This document shows, one piece after another, positions 10,219 to 21,506 of a DNA stretch of 64,000 nucleotides (within the stretch, counting starts at the first letter, position 1; each line of letters opens with the position of its first letter). A program made the position numbers and the translations under genes. The notes under the pieces are model-generated. The model made no database searches. It worked only from the letters and a program-made list of their open reading frames with translations, and was not told where the DNA came from. The DNA is from Ascidia mentula (taxonomy: Eukaryota; Chordata; Ascidiacea; Phlebobranchia; Ascidiidae): the NCBI GenBank assembly GCA_947561715.1, contig OX387197.1:4593001-4657000 (forward strand), given 5' to 3'.

Positions 10219-13200
10219 TTATACGCATTTCACTTTCATTCTTGAGGTTCTAATTCCACCCCACTGTTTTTTCCAAGCCCACCAGCTCATTGCAATTTGT
10301 TCAATAGAGGTGCTCGACCAATATCCGTTAAGACGGGCATATCCACATGATCGATGCCACCACGCGCCAGCATACGATGCAGCGCAATGATTTGAATGTC
10401 TAAAATAGTATCAGATGTATGGTTGTTATAAGTTGAAATTGCCCAAACTTGGCCAAACCTTAGACCTACTATTTATGAGTGCCAAAGCCGCATGTCGGGA
10501 GCAACTCAAACGTAAGAATGTGCATTGCCTTAAAGTCAAGCGCCCGACCCTATTACTCAGAAGATAACCTGATTCGTGGCCAGAATATCCTGGGTTCAAA
10601 TCCCGGTATGGTTGAAACAAGCGGAAACAAACGGTCCCTGATAAAAAGCTCAAATATTGGCGGAAGTAAAGGGTATTGTTTGTTTGTTTGTTTGTTATCA
10701 TTGTCGGAAAAGTTGGTTTGTCATAAAACATAGATAGTGTGTTTGCGACAATTGTAACGAAAAGAATTATTTCGATTATTTGTTTAAATTACAATTTGTA
10801 TGGAAGCTACGGGGTTTAATTTAATTTGCTCACAAAGTCAGTTTGTCCAATGGCAACAAAAGGTTTTGTAATAGTTACTTACTTGTCGTTATCCATGTCA
10901 ATGGTCGAAAATTTCATTCCGTTTAAATAATGACCATTTAGGTTCATGCTGTTCCCGGCATTGCCAGAAAATCCAGAGAAAAATACTTGATAGAGATTCT
11001 CTTCACTGGCAATGCTAAATGAGCTGAAAATAACGTTAATGCAATAACGTACTTGGATACACGTAGACAAGACATGAGTTAAACTACCATGTATGATAAA
11101 AATGTACGTACACTTACTCGTATTCAGCAAAGGCATGATTGTTTGAAAAATCGCAAAGATCAATACGAAGGCGACACCGTGTGGACGCATTGGTAATGTG
11201 GTGCAGATAATCCAAACCTACCAAAAGTTTTTAAATACAATGTGATTTACTATGGTAAAAACTATAGTTATAGACTATAGTTATAGAATTTCTTTACAAT
11301 CTATATCGGTTGCAAAACAAACCCATCCAAAACTCTGTTTTGTTGTTTCCGAACCCGTTCTTGTAGGCCATCCAATTTTGATGGAAGCTCACTGAACCAT
11401 CAAAACGGTTTTGAAAGACCTAGAAAAAAGCAATGGTGCTATGTTACATTCCTTACTCTTCAATAGATTGTGAAAGCTTATTCAAGAAAACGCATACTTT
11501 ACTGCAGCTGTAAAAGGATATTTTTATGAGCCTAAGAGTACGATGACACTAGAGAAATCATTCAGAATACCTGTATGTGAAGATATAAGATAAAATCGCT
11601 ATATTGCGTTTTCTTTGCGCAACGTTACCTGCCATCCCGTCCCAGAGTTGCCTTCGGGAAAAACCGGATTCGATATTTCGCAGCCGCTTACTGAAGAAAT
11701 AAATAAGAATAATAGCAATTTCTATTATTAAGGGAATGTCGCGCGTTAATCATCTACAGCTTTTTAATTTAAGGCACAAAAGTGTCCTTTGACTTGCACC
11801 CATTCACGAAGGTCTGATCTTTAATGAATTTTAGTTCAAGTTTTACAAAATAAATTTTCTTACGTACATTCACATCGTCTTCCTGCGTAACCAGTGGGGC
11901 AGACGCAAGCGAAATCTCCAAGAAGATCAACACATGTCCCTCCATTGAGACAAGGGATTCCGACGGAGCAAGCGTTCACATCTGATAACATGTTATACGA
12001 GCACAGTGGAATGGGGATTACAATTTGTTTTACTTAAATGTTGGTTTGCTTTATTTGGTGGAAATGACGTTGCTGCCTACATTAACGTTTTCCTTATTGG
12101 GTTCCATAAAAAAATAGAAAGGTTTCCGTAAGCATATTTTATTGTTTCAGTCCACAAATGTTTAATATGTCCGCTATGTATGAGGAAATGACGAATGAGA
12201 ATCGACCCAATTGAAAGAAAACAACGTCGAGATACGTGGGAAATATTTATGTTTACTTGGAGTGTCTGACTTATTGGCCGTTTTAACTTGAAACCTTGAG
12301 GGGTTCCGCGGAGTTTGGGAAACACTGCTGTTTAAGAACTTTTGTCCTCTTTAAACAAAGTTTCTCCTCTATTCAATATTGTTTTTAAAACATACAAAGC
12401 ATGTATATATCATGCATTAGTTGGGGATGTAAACGTTAGAATTATGACATTCTGAAAACTAACAAACAGGGTTGTTTTTTTATGTAAAGGCTTCTGAAGC
12501 CCTCTTACCCTCTCTTGAAAATTTGCCTGTTTATGTAAATGTTGTACAAGATCAAGTCCTCGGCGGAAACAATGTATTTGGAAACCTAGTTTGTGCTAAA
12601 CTCTACAAAATTATGTAAAGATTTTCTCTTACCAGTAAACGTAAACCAGGATTGGCTGCTACAAATATTTCCATTAACTCCATCCATAGGAACGAATATG
12701 TTTGTTCCGTTGATGTACTTGTACATCTTCACCTTACCACCAGACACTATAGTATGAAATTTAGTTTGTGATCCATAGAAATTACACAGCATTAAAAACC
12801 TTGTGTACGAAAGCAGTTTTCCTACGAATAGGTTTACGTGCTATATTCAAAAAGGCATCTTCAATTCTTATTTATACGCATTCTTTTATCAAGCGAAATT
12901 TATATTCTTACAATAAAATGCTTTTTTTGTGTTTGAAATATTGTTTTTTTTTCGAAAATTTCGCCTGCGTGAAACGCAGTGGAGTTGGAAGAAGGTTGGT
13001 TTTGTTCATTGAAAGAACATATGAATTAATCACCGGCCAATGTTAAAGTATAAACAATAGACTTCATGACGCGTTGTGTTTACCTGTTAGGTTTCCTGTT
13101 CTAATCGCAGCGGCGCATATAGAACTATTCAAGTGGAACGCGTCAGTTCCGCATGAATAAATTTGACCTTTGCAACCTGGTGGGCACAATACGTCGGTGA

Positions 13201-13731
13201 TGACGTATTGGGTATCGCCGGTTGTAGAACAAGTCACTGAAACAAAACGAGCAATTTCTTTTCTGGTATAAGAGGGGTGTTCAGACATCTCTATACTTTA
13301 CTTTGAAATGTGTATAAAGGTTCAGCATACGAGCATGTCTGACTTGCAACTCCATTTTTGAAGGCTCCTAAAAGACTTGCAGGCGCAGATGTCATAAAAA
13401 CTTCAACAAATCCACCCGATGCTGATGATCAGAAACTAAAGTATGTTAAAACATAACCATCGCCATTAAATTACTTGGAAATCCTACCATCAATCAGTTG
13501 TTCCCGCATAGCTGCAAGACAAATTGGACCTTGGGAGTAGACACCGTCACCACACAACCTGGAGTGTTGCTTCCAGCAGTTAGTAGGACATGTCAGCATT
13601 GAGATTGAGTGGTTCAATGAAGAAAATTCCGTTTCACATGTTACGGTAGCAGTAATGCTTTCAAATCGGATAGACAAAACAAACACCACGAAAAGGTGTT
13701 TGTTAACTTGCCACAATGATAGGCCCGGCAT
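10219..13731 (-). CDS. B0: chimeric LCCL-LCCL-EGF-FReD protein
   Basis: Ten exons give 441 aa: 13488-13731, 13302-13421, 13084-13236, 12633-12746, 11868-11981, 11629-11690, 11323-11419, 11118-11217, 10883-11023, 10219-10399. Residues 1-28 form a signal peptide ([20 protein letters not shown]). LCCL1 spans about 29-121, LCCL2 122-210, EGF 211-248 ([17 protein letters not shown]). The rest is an FReD with [30 protein letters not shown] and [13 protein letters not shown], ending KVKC-V-stop. The DMDND run fits the FReD calcium site. The FReD entry exon is only 62 bases, so its N-terminal subdomain is short. Exons 1-2 and the 5' flank are almost identical to the array B genes, whereas intron 2 and exons 3 onward match the pseudogene at 9.3-9.6 kb; homology to the array ends within about 13300-13350. 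The product should be secreted. The start is the ATG just before the hydrophobic run. Confidence 0.88.
10505..10700 (+). mobile_element. tRNA-derived SINE-like element in B0 intron 9
   Basis: A T-arm with a perfect B-box, GGTTCAAATCC (10593-10603), is framed by pairing TGGG/CCCG. A (TTTG) tail follows near 10677-10694. No clean A-box or full cloverleaf is visible, so it is not a functional tRNA. Boundaries are approximate. Confidence 0.4.
12230..12327 (-). mobile_element. hAT-like terminal fragment in B0 intron 4
   Basis: Read on the minus strand from 12327 the sequence begins CAGTGTTTCCCAAACTCCGC, resembling the CAGTGTTTCCCAAA termini of some hAT elements. I could not find the opposite terminus, so only one end is claimed. 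Confidence 0.35.
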
Positions 13732-14652
13732 TCTTATTCTTTTGATGCTATTTATCGATAGTTTTCTATCAAAAGCGTAACAAGAACGTGAATGCGTGTA
13801 ATTTAGTTCCTTTGGGCTACACATATGTAGACGAAATCCTAAAAAATAATCCAAAAATATAAATTTACAAGAACGCGTAAACAAAAATAGGAAATATAAA
13901 AAACGAACACCGACGTGACCTTAACTCATACAGCAATAATTTATGCAGCAAATTATTCACATAATTATGTAACGTTGTCATTTCATTCTGCATCTTCACA
14001 ACGTACGCAAACGCACTCACTGCCACAACACAACTGAATTCTGTAACAACAAACCAGAGTGTTAAAATAGATAATCTCTTTCTGTACCGCGAAAAGATTT
14101 AACCATGAAGCGACTGACATGTTCCCACTGAAAATTACACAGAAATATGAATGACCACGTACGGTTTACAAGATACAGGATAACGTAAAGAGCAGTGACG
14201 TGCGTAAACGATACCAATTGTGTTTATTATAATTTCAACGCTGATATTTGAATGCTTGTTTGTGTCTGGACGCTCGCATTGCTATATCTTATTGACTTCC
14301 TCTGTTTATCTCGCCAAATTCTGGATATAAGGAGGCTTTATGTTTTGCTGTCTGGGTTCGTTGCAACGAAATTACCTCAGAAACTACTACAGTAAAAATA
14401 TAATAATATCAAACCAATACAAAATCATATAAATTTTGACATTGTATGATTTTCTTGTCAACCTATAGGAGTTGGGTAAAAGCTATCCAGACTGTGTTAT
14501 CCAGAATGTGTTGCTCACAATGCACAACGTAGACGCACGGCTGTGTTTATCATTGAGGTAGGATGGAATGATAAGTTCATCTAAATTTATTTTTAATTAC
14601 ATATTCATACTGTATTTAGATTACTGCATCCGACATGTACGAAAAGAAGTAA

Positions 14653-14685
14653 CTAACAGATCAGATATTCATGCCTCAGTACAAT
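14653..14685 (-). pseudogene. Relic end of a B-type F5/8C terminal exon
   Basis: The minus strand reads IVLRHEYLIC-stop, the exact end of the type B terminal exon (for example 19248-19280), but the rest of that exon is missing. It lies about 630 bases beyond the stop of A1, which has its own complete terminal exon. The same stub is found at 22526, 30445, 38175, 42857, 50554 and 58472. Its flank matches the B 3' flank, so it marks an old duplication of a single-gene unit. Confidence 0.75.
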
Positions 14686-15161
14686 TGTATAAAACCATAC
14701 GTTTTTTGCCTTCAATAGAAGAGTTTCTTGCTTTACTAGTAGCAAAAGAATAAAAGCTTTCGGTTCTAAACAAACATTATGAAGCCAAAGAAGTTATGAT
14801 GTGTTACCTGCCTTAAACGTGTAGTTTTTTGCACAACGCTGTACGGTCCAACAAAAGCATTTAAAACGTTTTTATGGTATAAAAGCATCAATTTTATGTT
14901 CTTCCAGTTTAATATGATTTCAAAATTACGCGGGATATAAAGGTGATCCACATACATCAGATACCTGCCTTTTCAGCTGGGCTTTGTTTAGCGAAACGTC
15001 ATCAGGAAAGCCTAGCTAAATAGCAGCTATACCCGTCGGTATACAAGTATGCATTTAATTGTGCCAGAAGAACAGAGTGATTAGAAAACAAATATGTACA
15101 AAAATCGTCAGGAATGAGAATTTTTTGCTTCGTTAAATAATATTGCGATTATTTTGATCAT

Positions 15162-15167
15162 TTTATT
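15162..15167 (-). promoter_or_regulatory. Polyadenylation signal of A1
   Basis: AATAAA on the minus strand, 150 bases after the A1 stop codon. The same hexamer sits at the same distance in other type A copies, for example 23035-23040 behind A2. Confidence 0.55.
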
Positions 15168-15316
15168 GTCGAGTATATTGTACAAAAAATAGACTAAAGG
15201 ATCTACACAAATTAACTTCAAAACTTTTGTGGCATGGCCTGCTTTATCGCAATAAATAATCGCAAAACAGTCGACAAGCGCCCCATGAAAAAAGATAAGT
15301 AGTGCTGAAAACTAAT

Positions 15317-17448
15317 TTAACATATTAGATACTCGTGTCGGAGAACAACATAACCTGTACCACTCGTTTCTGCAATTAATCGAAGTTTAACAGCTGCAAC
15401 AGGATGAGGAAACATGTTTGTCCTCCAACTATAAGTATCCACATTTCCAGGAAAGATCTGCATGGTTAGAAATGAATTTTAACATTTGTTTGTTATTCCA
15501 AAGCTGAACACGGTAATGTGTAATTTACTTAGAACTGGAAAATGTATAATACGTTAAGGTTAGGTTAAATGATTTACAACTCACAATTGGTTGTCCAGAC
15601 GAGTTGCTCACTTCCTTCCAAGTTAATTCTGTGGGACTCATGTAGTTGATTCTGTACGACGTGACGTAATGATGTCCATGTCCTCTGTAATCTCCTTGAG
15701 TGATGACTCCTGACACCCAGCGTGTCTCATTCAAGTCCACCTGAATCCATTCTCCTGCAACCCCTGTATCGTAAATGTAACAATGTCTTTAAAACTGCCC
15801 GGTACGCGTGTAATGATTTCTGTCCAACCAATTAATTAGTAGTTGTGCATGACTAACACTGTATGCAGATAACCATGTGAGGCCAGCAACAAAGTCATTT
15901 TTATTCAGATGTGTACGCGTCTCCATACATAGCAACAGGTGTGGCTTTGGCCCGAAAGCAAAAAAAAGCAAAAGTTACACTCACGGTTGTATGCAGCATG
16001 CCAAATACTTGTATGATTGAGTCTCCCATTCTGTGGTCCATATGTATGGTAATCGTTAGCCCACACCGACGAGGCAGAAATTGCACGGTCTGGTACAGAT
16101 CCACTCTCCAGACCCAAGTAGCGTTGACAAGCTAAAATGTAGATTTATGTTATATTTACTGGTCACAGTAACAAACATAAGCGATAACAAATCAATAAGA
16201 GTTTGTCCAAATTTCCTGGGGAAGGTGACTAATAAAAAATGATCAACCCACCTATCTGCTTGTCACAGTTCTTGCCTTCGAATGGAGGTGAACAAATGCA
16301 AGCGTAATCAGCCAGGAGATCAACACAGGTACCTTGGTTCTTACAAGGATTCCCAAAACTACACTCGTTGATATCTGAAGTTAACGATAATTTTTTTGGA
16401 GAAAATCATGTTTCGTTTTGAGTCTCTTGCCAGAAGTCATGCTGAAAAAATGCCATTGGCAAGCAATTGCATTTGGTGACTTAAAAATTTATATGTTGTG
16501 ACTTTTACAGTCTCACAAGATGGCTATTTGCAAGCAATCATAGTTGGTGAGGCGCTGTAAGGTTTATTCACTACTTTTTTCACATTATGAATTTACCTGT
16601 GAATACGAACCACGAGGTGGCAGTGCATCCCTCATAATTTGAAGTTAATTGAATGTTGCTTCCATTTGTATGTTTGTAAACCGTTACCAGACCTCCCACA
16701 TCTAGAAATACATAGAACTTGAGTTCGAATTCAATTTTTACTCATGAACTGCTTCATTTCAAAGTGGATGTTCGGCAAATGTTGTAACATTATGTGATTA
16801 CCAGATATTAATCCTGACTCAAATGCGGCGGCACAAACCGCACTGGTCAGGTGATAAGCGTTGGTTCCGCATGGGTAAGTTTGACCTTGACAACCGGGTG
16901 GACAGTTGACCTTCGTAATAGGATTCTGTGTGTCGCCGTCGGTGGAGCAAGTCACTGGTAAATTTTATGAATTTATTTTCAGTGGGAATGGAAATTTCAG
17001 ATGCGTTCACTCATACTTTTAAAGGTGTAACGTGGTCCAGCAATGGAACAAGTGTTACTTTCACCTCCGTTGCCATTTCCACTGGAAGATTGGAGTCCAT
17101 CACTTTTTTTGTAAACGGTGACAGCTCCACCAGACACTGCGAAATATTCATTATTTGATACAAAATTAAACAGAAATGAAATAGTTGCAACAAAACTTGA
17201 TTTATAAATTTACCGTCGATTATTTGTGCCTGTTTAGCTGCAAGGCACACTGGGCCTTGGAAATAGACGCCGTGACCACATATTGCTGAATGTTGCTTCC
17301 AGCAGTCGGCCGGGCATATTAATTCCGAGATGGAATGATTTAGTGAAGAAAACTCCATGTCACAAGTAATAGTGACAGGAATGCATTCAACTTCGAGGGA
17401 AAACACGATGACGTAGCAAACCACTTGTCTCCATGACAGAGTTTTCAT
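15317..17448 (-). CDS. A1: LCCL-LCCL-EGF-F5/8C secreted protein (type A)
   Basis: Reference type A copy, eight exons, 400 aa: 17214-17448, 17017-17136, 16802-16954, 16597-16701, 16252-16374, 15985-16131, 15585-15763, 15317-15457. Signal peptide 1-22 (MKTLSWRQVVCYVIVFSLEV), LCCL1 about 27-118 (YFQGPVCLAAK), LCCL2 119-204 (YHLTSAVCAAAFESG), EGF 205-245 (DINECSFGNPCKNQGTC), F5/8C 246-400. The F5/8C domain shows CQRYLGLESG, ISASSVW, GEWIQVDL, WVSGVITQG, FPGN, FPHPVAAVKLRL and a closing RHEYLIC. There is no membrane segment or anchor. F5/8C domains bind glycans or phospholipids and often mediate adhesion; the ligand is unknown. The histidine of the usual AA-x-H-x-G LCCL motif is absent in both LCCL domains. 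All junctions are phase 1 up to exon 7, which ends in phase 0. E6 is the SGSVPDRAIS version. Confidence 0.92.
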
Positions 17449-18566
17449 TGTTGATTTTAATCGATGTAAGTTAATAAAAGTTAAAATTCTAGGAAAATCT
17501 AGGAAATATGTTTTTTAGTTTAATTTTCAAAGCCATTTTAGTTCAAACCACTATGTTATCATGCCGCTGTGACAACATTAGAAAACATTTACCTGCAGTT
17601 ACATCTGACAAAAACTCAATAATTAATATTTTATGTACACGCCGCCACTGTGACGCGCTGGGTGTAGCTCAAAAATTTCATGTCAGTTTCCGCCCTTCTT
17701 TCATTCCAGATGTCTTTGATTTGAAAGTTTCACATAACATTGCACACATTCTCACTACAACAACCGATTTCCTATGACAAGTTTATACTTTCGCATTATT
17801 TGTTGTGCCACAAAGGTGATGTTGAAACTGCGAACGACGAAATACATCAGTGTTGTTTGAAGCTGCTATACGAAATGCCTGAATATTTAATCTGCAGTAT
17901 ACAACGAGATGTATTTCTCAACGAGCAAAAATGTTGTGCTTCTCTCATACAACTTTTGCTTCTATGCATGTTCTCGTTTGCAAAACATCTGCTTAACCTT
18001 CCCGGAAGTGATACATCGCTTGTATGACGTTTCTGATATTGTGACCTTACAAACTGCTATAGTTTGTGGAAGTCCAAAAAACTTGTGTTTAACTGTTGCG
18101 AATTGCTTTCTTCTTTTTCTTTTCTTTCCGTCTTTAGCCCAACTTTCCAAGAAATCTACATGAAAAGATCAAAAAGCCACATCCTGAGAAAGTTTGAAAA
18201 TTCAAACGCTTTATTTCAGCATAAAGATTTAAGCTGTCCATGTGATTCAATCAGAAGCTGCAGGATGTTGTAGGTGCAATGTGAAATCCTCAAACTCACC
18301 TCATTTACTCGTTTATTTTTCTCCCACGTGACCGTCGATCATTTAGTGAAGAAAATAACCCAAAAAGGTTCGCGGGCATCTCCAAACTGGATATTTGTAA
18401 AAAAACTCTGTGTTTAAATGAATGTGCCGATAAAGCCCATATTTCGTTGCGTTGCTATTAAACCGCCCAATGTACGCGTGTATGCTTGTTCTATGAGGTG
18501 TGCAACAATTTAGCAGGTACATCAATGGGTTTAATTATATCAAATGTTGTGTAATGTGTGACTCAC

Positions 18567-18580
18567 TACACGGCCGTGTA
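18567..18580. repeat. 14-base palindrome in the A-to-B spacer
   Basis: TACACGGCCGTGTA is perfectly self-complementary and is kept in all A-to-B spacers and the hybrid spacer, about 650-700 bases beyond the B stop and 1.1 kb upstream of the A start. It could be a dimeric protein-binding site. Conservation alone means little, as whole units are nearly identical. Confidence 0.4.
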
Positions 18581-19177
18581 TATCGTGCATGGCCAAAACA
18601 TGTTTTTCTATAACACCAATGCACTTTTTATCCCAAACTAAAAGCCCAAGTGATTAAACTTCCCGGAAATGAGTCATCATTTCACGAACTGTTATATTGG
18701 TTTGATCTGTCGGGGTGATGAAATACAAGTGCCAGGGGTTAAATGTCAGCTGTGTTTGTTGTCACAGTACAAATTTTTAGCAAAGCACTTATTGTTGCAT
18801 TCCTTGCATGTTACTACTGACAATTACACTGAAATATGGAAAGACCACCTACGATTTACAATATACAGGATTACGTAACGAGCAGTGACGTGCGTAAACG
18901 CTACCAATTTTGTTTATTATAATTTCAACGCAAATATTTGAATGCTGGTTTGTGTGAGGAAGCTCGCATTGCTTTATTTTATCAACTGCCCCTGTTTACC
19001 TCGCCAAATTTTTTTGCTGTCTGGGCTCGTTGCAAAGACATTGCTCCAGAATCTACAACATAATTTGACGTCATCAATTCCTTGTCAACCTATAAGAGTT
19101 GGGGAAGATACAGCGTGCGCACGTCTGTGTTAAAGTGTTTAGCATTGAGGTACGACAGAATGATTTGTTCATATCCA

Positions 19178-19183
19178 TTTATT
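19178..19183 (-). promoter_or_regulatory. Polyadenylation signal of B1
   Basis: AATAAA on the minus strand, about 65 bases after the B1 stop, conserved behind the other B genes. Confidence 0.5.
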
Positions 19184-19247
19184 TTTAATTACATATTCAC
19201 AATACAGTATTTAGATTACTGCATCCGACAAAAACGGAATGAAGTAA

Positions 19248-21506
19248 CTAGCAGATCAGATATTCATGCCTCAGTACAATTGAATATGACCAGGTTTGTA
19301 CAATTAGTCGCAACTTCACAGCTTCAACCGGATGAGGAAACAAGTTTGTTTTGGGTGTCAAGTTGTCATGGTTTCCAACAAAGATCTACACAAATGATAC
19401 TTAGTTTTTAGAGATTGCTTTTATAAAGCTACTCAGAAACAAAATAAAAAGACAGTTCAAAATTTCCACAAGTTATCAAATGTAATGTTATTATCTGCAG
19501 CGGAATATTTTGTTTCAACTTACAATGGGATGATCCAAAGAGTTGCTTATTTCTCTCCAGGAAGTGTCAGTGGGACCCATGTATGCTATCTTGTAAGATG
19601 TAACCCTCTGGGCGATTCTGTTGTCACCTCGTCCTTGAGTGATTACACCCGCTACCAAATATATTCGGTTCAATTTGACCTGAGTCCATTCGCCAGCTTG
19701 ATCTGTCAGAATTTTAACATTTACGCAAAGTATTCGGCACCAATAATCAGAGGCACACACGTTTTCCTCCTGCCCAGCCACCGGGGTTTAGGCCAGCAAG
19801 GCCAGGAAAGTCTAATCTTCCATATTTAGCCCCATTTCCAGGGTCATTGGCATAGAGTGACGACGCCGACAAAGCGCTGTCAGGTATAGTCCAGTATTTC
19901 AGTCCCATATAATGGTTACAAGCTAAAAGTAAAAAATGATATTTCTCTTGTTCATTATTGATTGTATTTTTAGCCGAAAAGAAGTGATTTGCTCGGTGAT
20001 CGACATGTCAAATGACAAACTAAACACAAAATTTAATTTAGTCTTGAGTTTAAGTGTGTTTGGGAATCACAAACTTCGCAAATTCTTTGGTAGATTAACG
20101 AATTTGTAATATGCCGTGCAGCGGCATTAACGAAGAAAATACCATTTTCACAACTTTTCCCAATGAAACCTGCACCACATATACATCCATAGTCTGCCAA
20201 GAGGTCAATGCAAGTCCCTTGATTTTTGCAAGGGTTGCCGTAGGAACAAGAATCCACATCTGGAAAAGATTTGTTAAGATCTATAAAGAAAATGATTACA
20301 ACTTCTTACCTGAAAAAGCGAACCAAGAAGCCTCCGTGCATCCGTTTAAATTATTTGTCATGAGAATGTTGCTCTCATTGACGTATTTGTAGAGAGTGAC
20401 ACGACCCCCATCTACGTAACGAAATATAAGAGAAGGGACAATTAATTCCAGATTATTTTCTTCAAAAGTCTTCAAAGTGTTTGCAATACCAAAAATACAA
20501 CTTACGAACAATAATATCAAAAACAAATACTAACTGGATTTGCAGGTAACTTATGGCAAGCAGTTTTCTATGTGAAAAGGTCAAATAGCTTTGAATTGCG
20601 ATTGTGGCTGATAGCGTTTTGTTCTTTACTTCTATGTAATGTCAAAACTACTGTAATAAAGACAGCTCAGTTAAAGTTTTATCAAAAAAATATATTTTGA
20701 CACACCAAGCATCACTACCTTCTGTAACTTGTTCAAATCAATAAAATATATTCAAATCTACCAGTTTTGTGGTAATAACGTCATCCGAAACCTATAGCTC
20801 ATCTCTATGATCGTTCAAACTACATATTACAAGCAACAATCGCAACACAAAATCAATACACGGTAAAAAAGTTACCTGTTATTTTGCCCGCTTGTTTAGC
20901 GGCGGCACAAACCGAACTAGTCACGTGATAAGCGTTGGTTCCACACGGGAAAATTTTACCTCGACATCCAGGTGGACAGTTGACCTCCGTGATGGGATAC
21001 TGGATGTTGCCATCGGTCGAACAAGTCACTTCAGACAAAGAGTTGGTGATACGTGTTACAGAGTGAATTAACATATTTTTATAGATGTTACTTTGAAATG
21101 TGTAAAACAGTTCATCACTTGTGACTCCATTTTTGAAGGCTCCTAAAAGGCTTGCAGGCGCAGATGTCATAAAAACTTCAACAAATCCACCCGATGCTGA
21201 TGATAAGAAACTAAAGTATGTTAAAACATAACCATCGCCATTAAATTACTTGGAAATCCTACCATCAATCAGTTGTTCCCGCATAGCTGCAAGACAAACT
21301 GGACCTTGGGAGTAGACACCGTCACCACACAACCTGGAGTGTTGCTTCCAGCAGTTAGTAGGACATATCAACATTGAGATTGAGTGGTTTAGTGAAGAAA
21401 ATTCCGTTTCACATGTTACGGTAGCAGTAATGCTTTCAAATCGGATAGACAAAACAAAGACCACGAAAAGGTGTTTGTTAAATTGCCACAATAATAGGCC
21501 CGGCAT
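19248..21506 (-). CDS. B1: LCCL-LCCL-EGF-F5/8C (type B), LCCL1 cysteine lost
   Basis: Eight exons, 399 aa: 21263-21506, 21092-21196, 20876-21028, 20310-20411, 20143-20259, 19761-19922, 19524-19702, 19248-19385. Signal 1-28 ([20 protein letters not shown]), LCCL1 with [18 protein letters not shown]2 with YHVTSSVCAAAKQAGK, EGF DVDSCSYGNPCKNQGTC, F5/8C from CNHYMGLKYW through GEWTQVKLN, YLVAGVITQGRGDN and FPHPVEAVKLRL to RHEYLIC. Exon 2 is 15 bases shorter than in B2: the residues QTCSH are missing, taking out a conserved LCCL cysteine while keeping frame. LCCL2 reads CRGKIFPCG, shared only with B5. The exon 6 donor is placed at AAAAC/GTGTGT so that the conserved Trp is kept; an alternative is CCCCG/GTGGCT. 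Its 5' flank has extra sequence (about 21585-21760) not present in other B copies. Confidence 0.88.

Larger units (their letters stand above)
13732..15316. other. B-to-A spacer, unit 1
   Basis: Holds the 5' flank of B0 and the 3' flank of A1. Visible parts are an AT-rich TATA-like stretch (ATAAATA on the minus strand) just upstream of the B0 start, a block of several hundred bases related to the B-gene 3' flank (about 14160-14690) that ends in a relic F5/8C terminal exon (14653-14685), and the A1 polyA signal. No independent gene is supported. Confidence 0.6.
17449..19247. other. A-to-B spacer, unit 1
   Basis: Contains the A1 5' flank and the B1 3' flank. A 14-base palindrome, TACACGGCCGTGTA, is at 18567-18580. 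This copy lacks roughly 85-110 bases, after about 18600, that all other A-to-B spacers have (the part with GCGTCGCTTATTATTATTAC). The last 400 bases are related to the B-to-A spacer. Open frames on the plus strand recur in all units but look non-coding. Confidence 0.55.

Noticed and set aside
10560..10640. Functional tRNA gene
   Set aside because: Only the T-arm and B-box are convincing; acceptor stem and A-box are absent, so a SINE-like element fits better.
13732..13884. Upstream extension of the B first exon (frame starting MFTRSC)
   Set aside because: The frame is open upstream, but B1 has a different sequence there and the signal peptide begins at the MPGL methionine in all copies.
14766..14957. 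Minus-strand open frame (starting MYVDHLYIPRNFE) between the A stop and the relic stub, ending at a donor-like site
   Set aside because: Considered as an extra exon. The unit 3 copy near 30.69 kb has a one-base deletion, no convincing acceptor exists, and it lies beyond the A polyA signal.
17508..17777. Plus-strand open frame of about 89 codons upstream of every A gene, and the following frames to about 18270
   Set aside because: It recurs in all units only because the units are nearly identical. The copy near 41.2 kb has a 2-base deletion, sequence is not protein-like, and no domain or splice context supports it.
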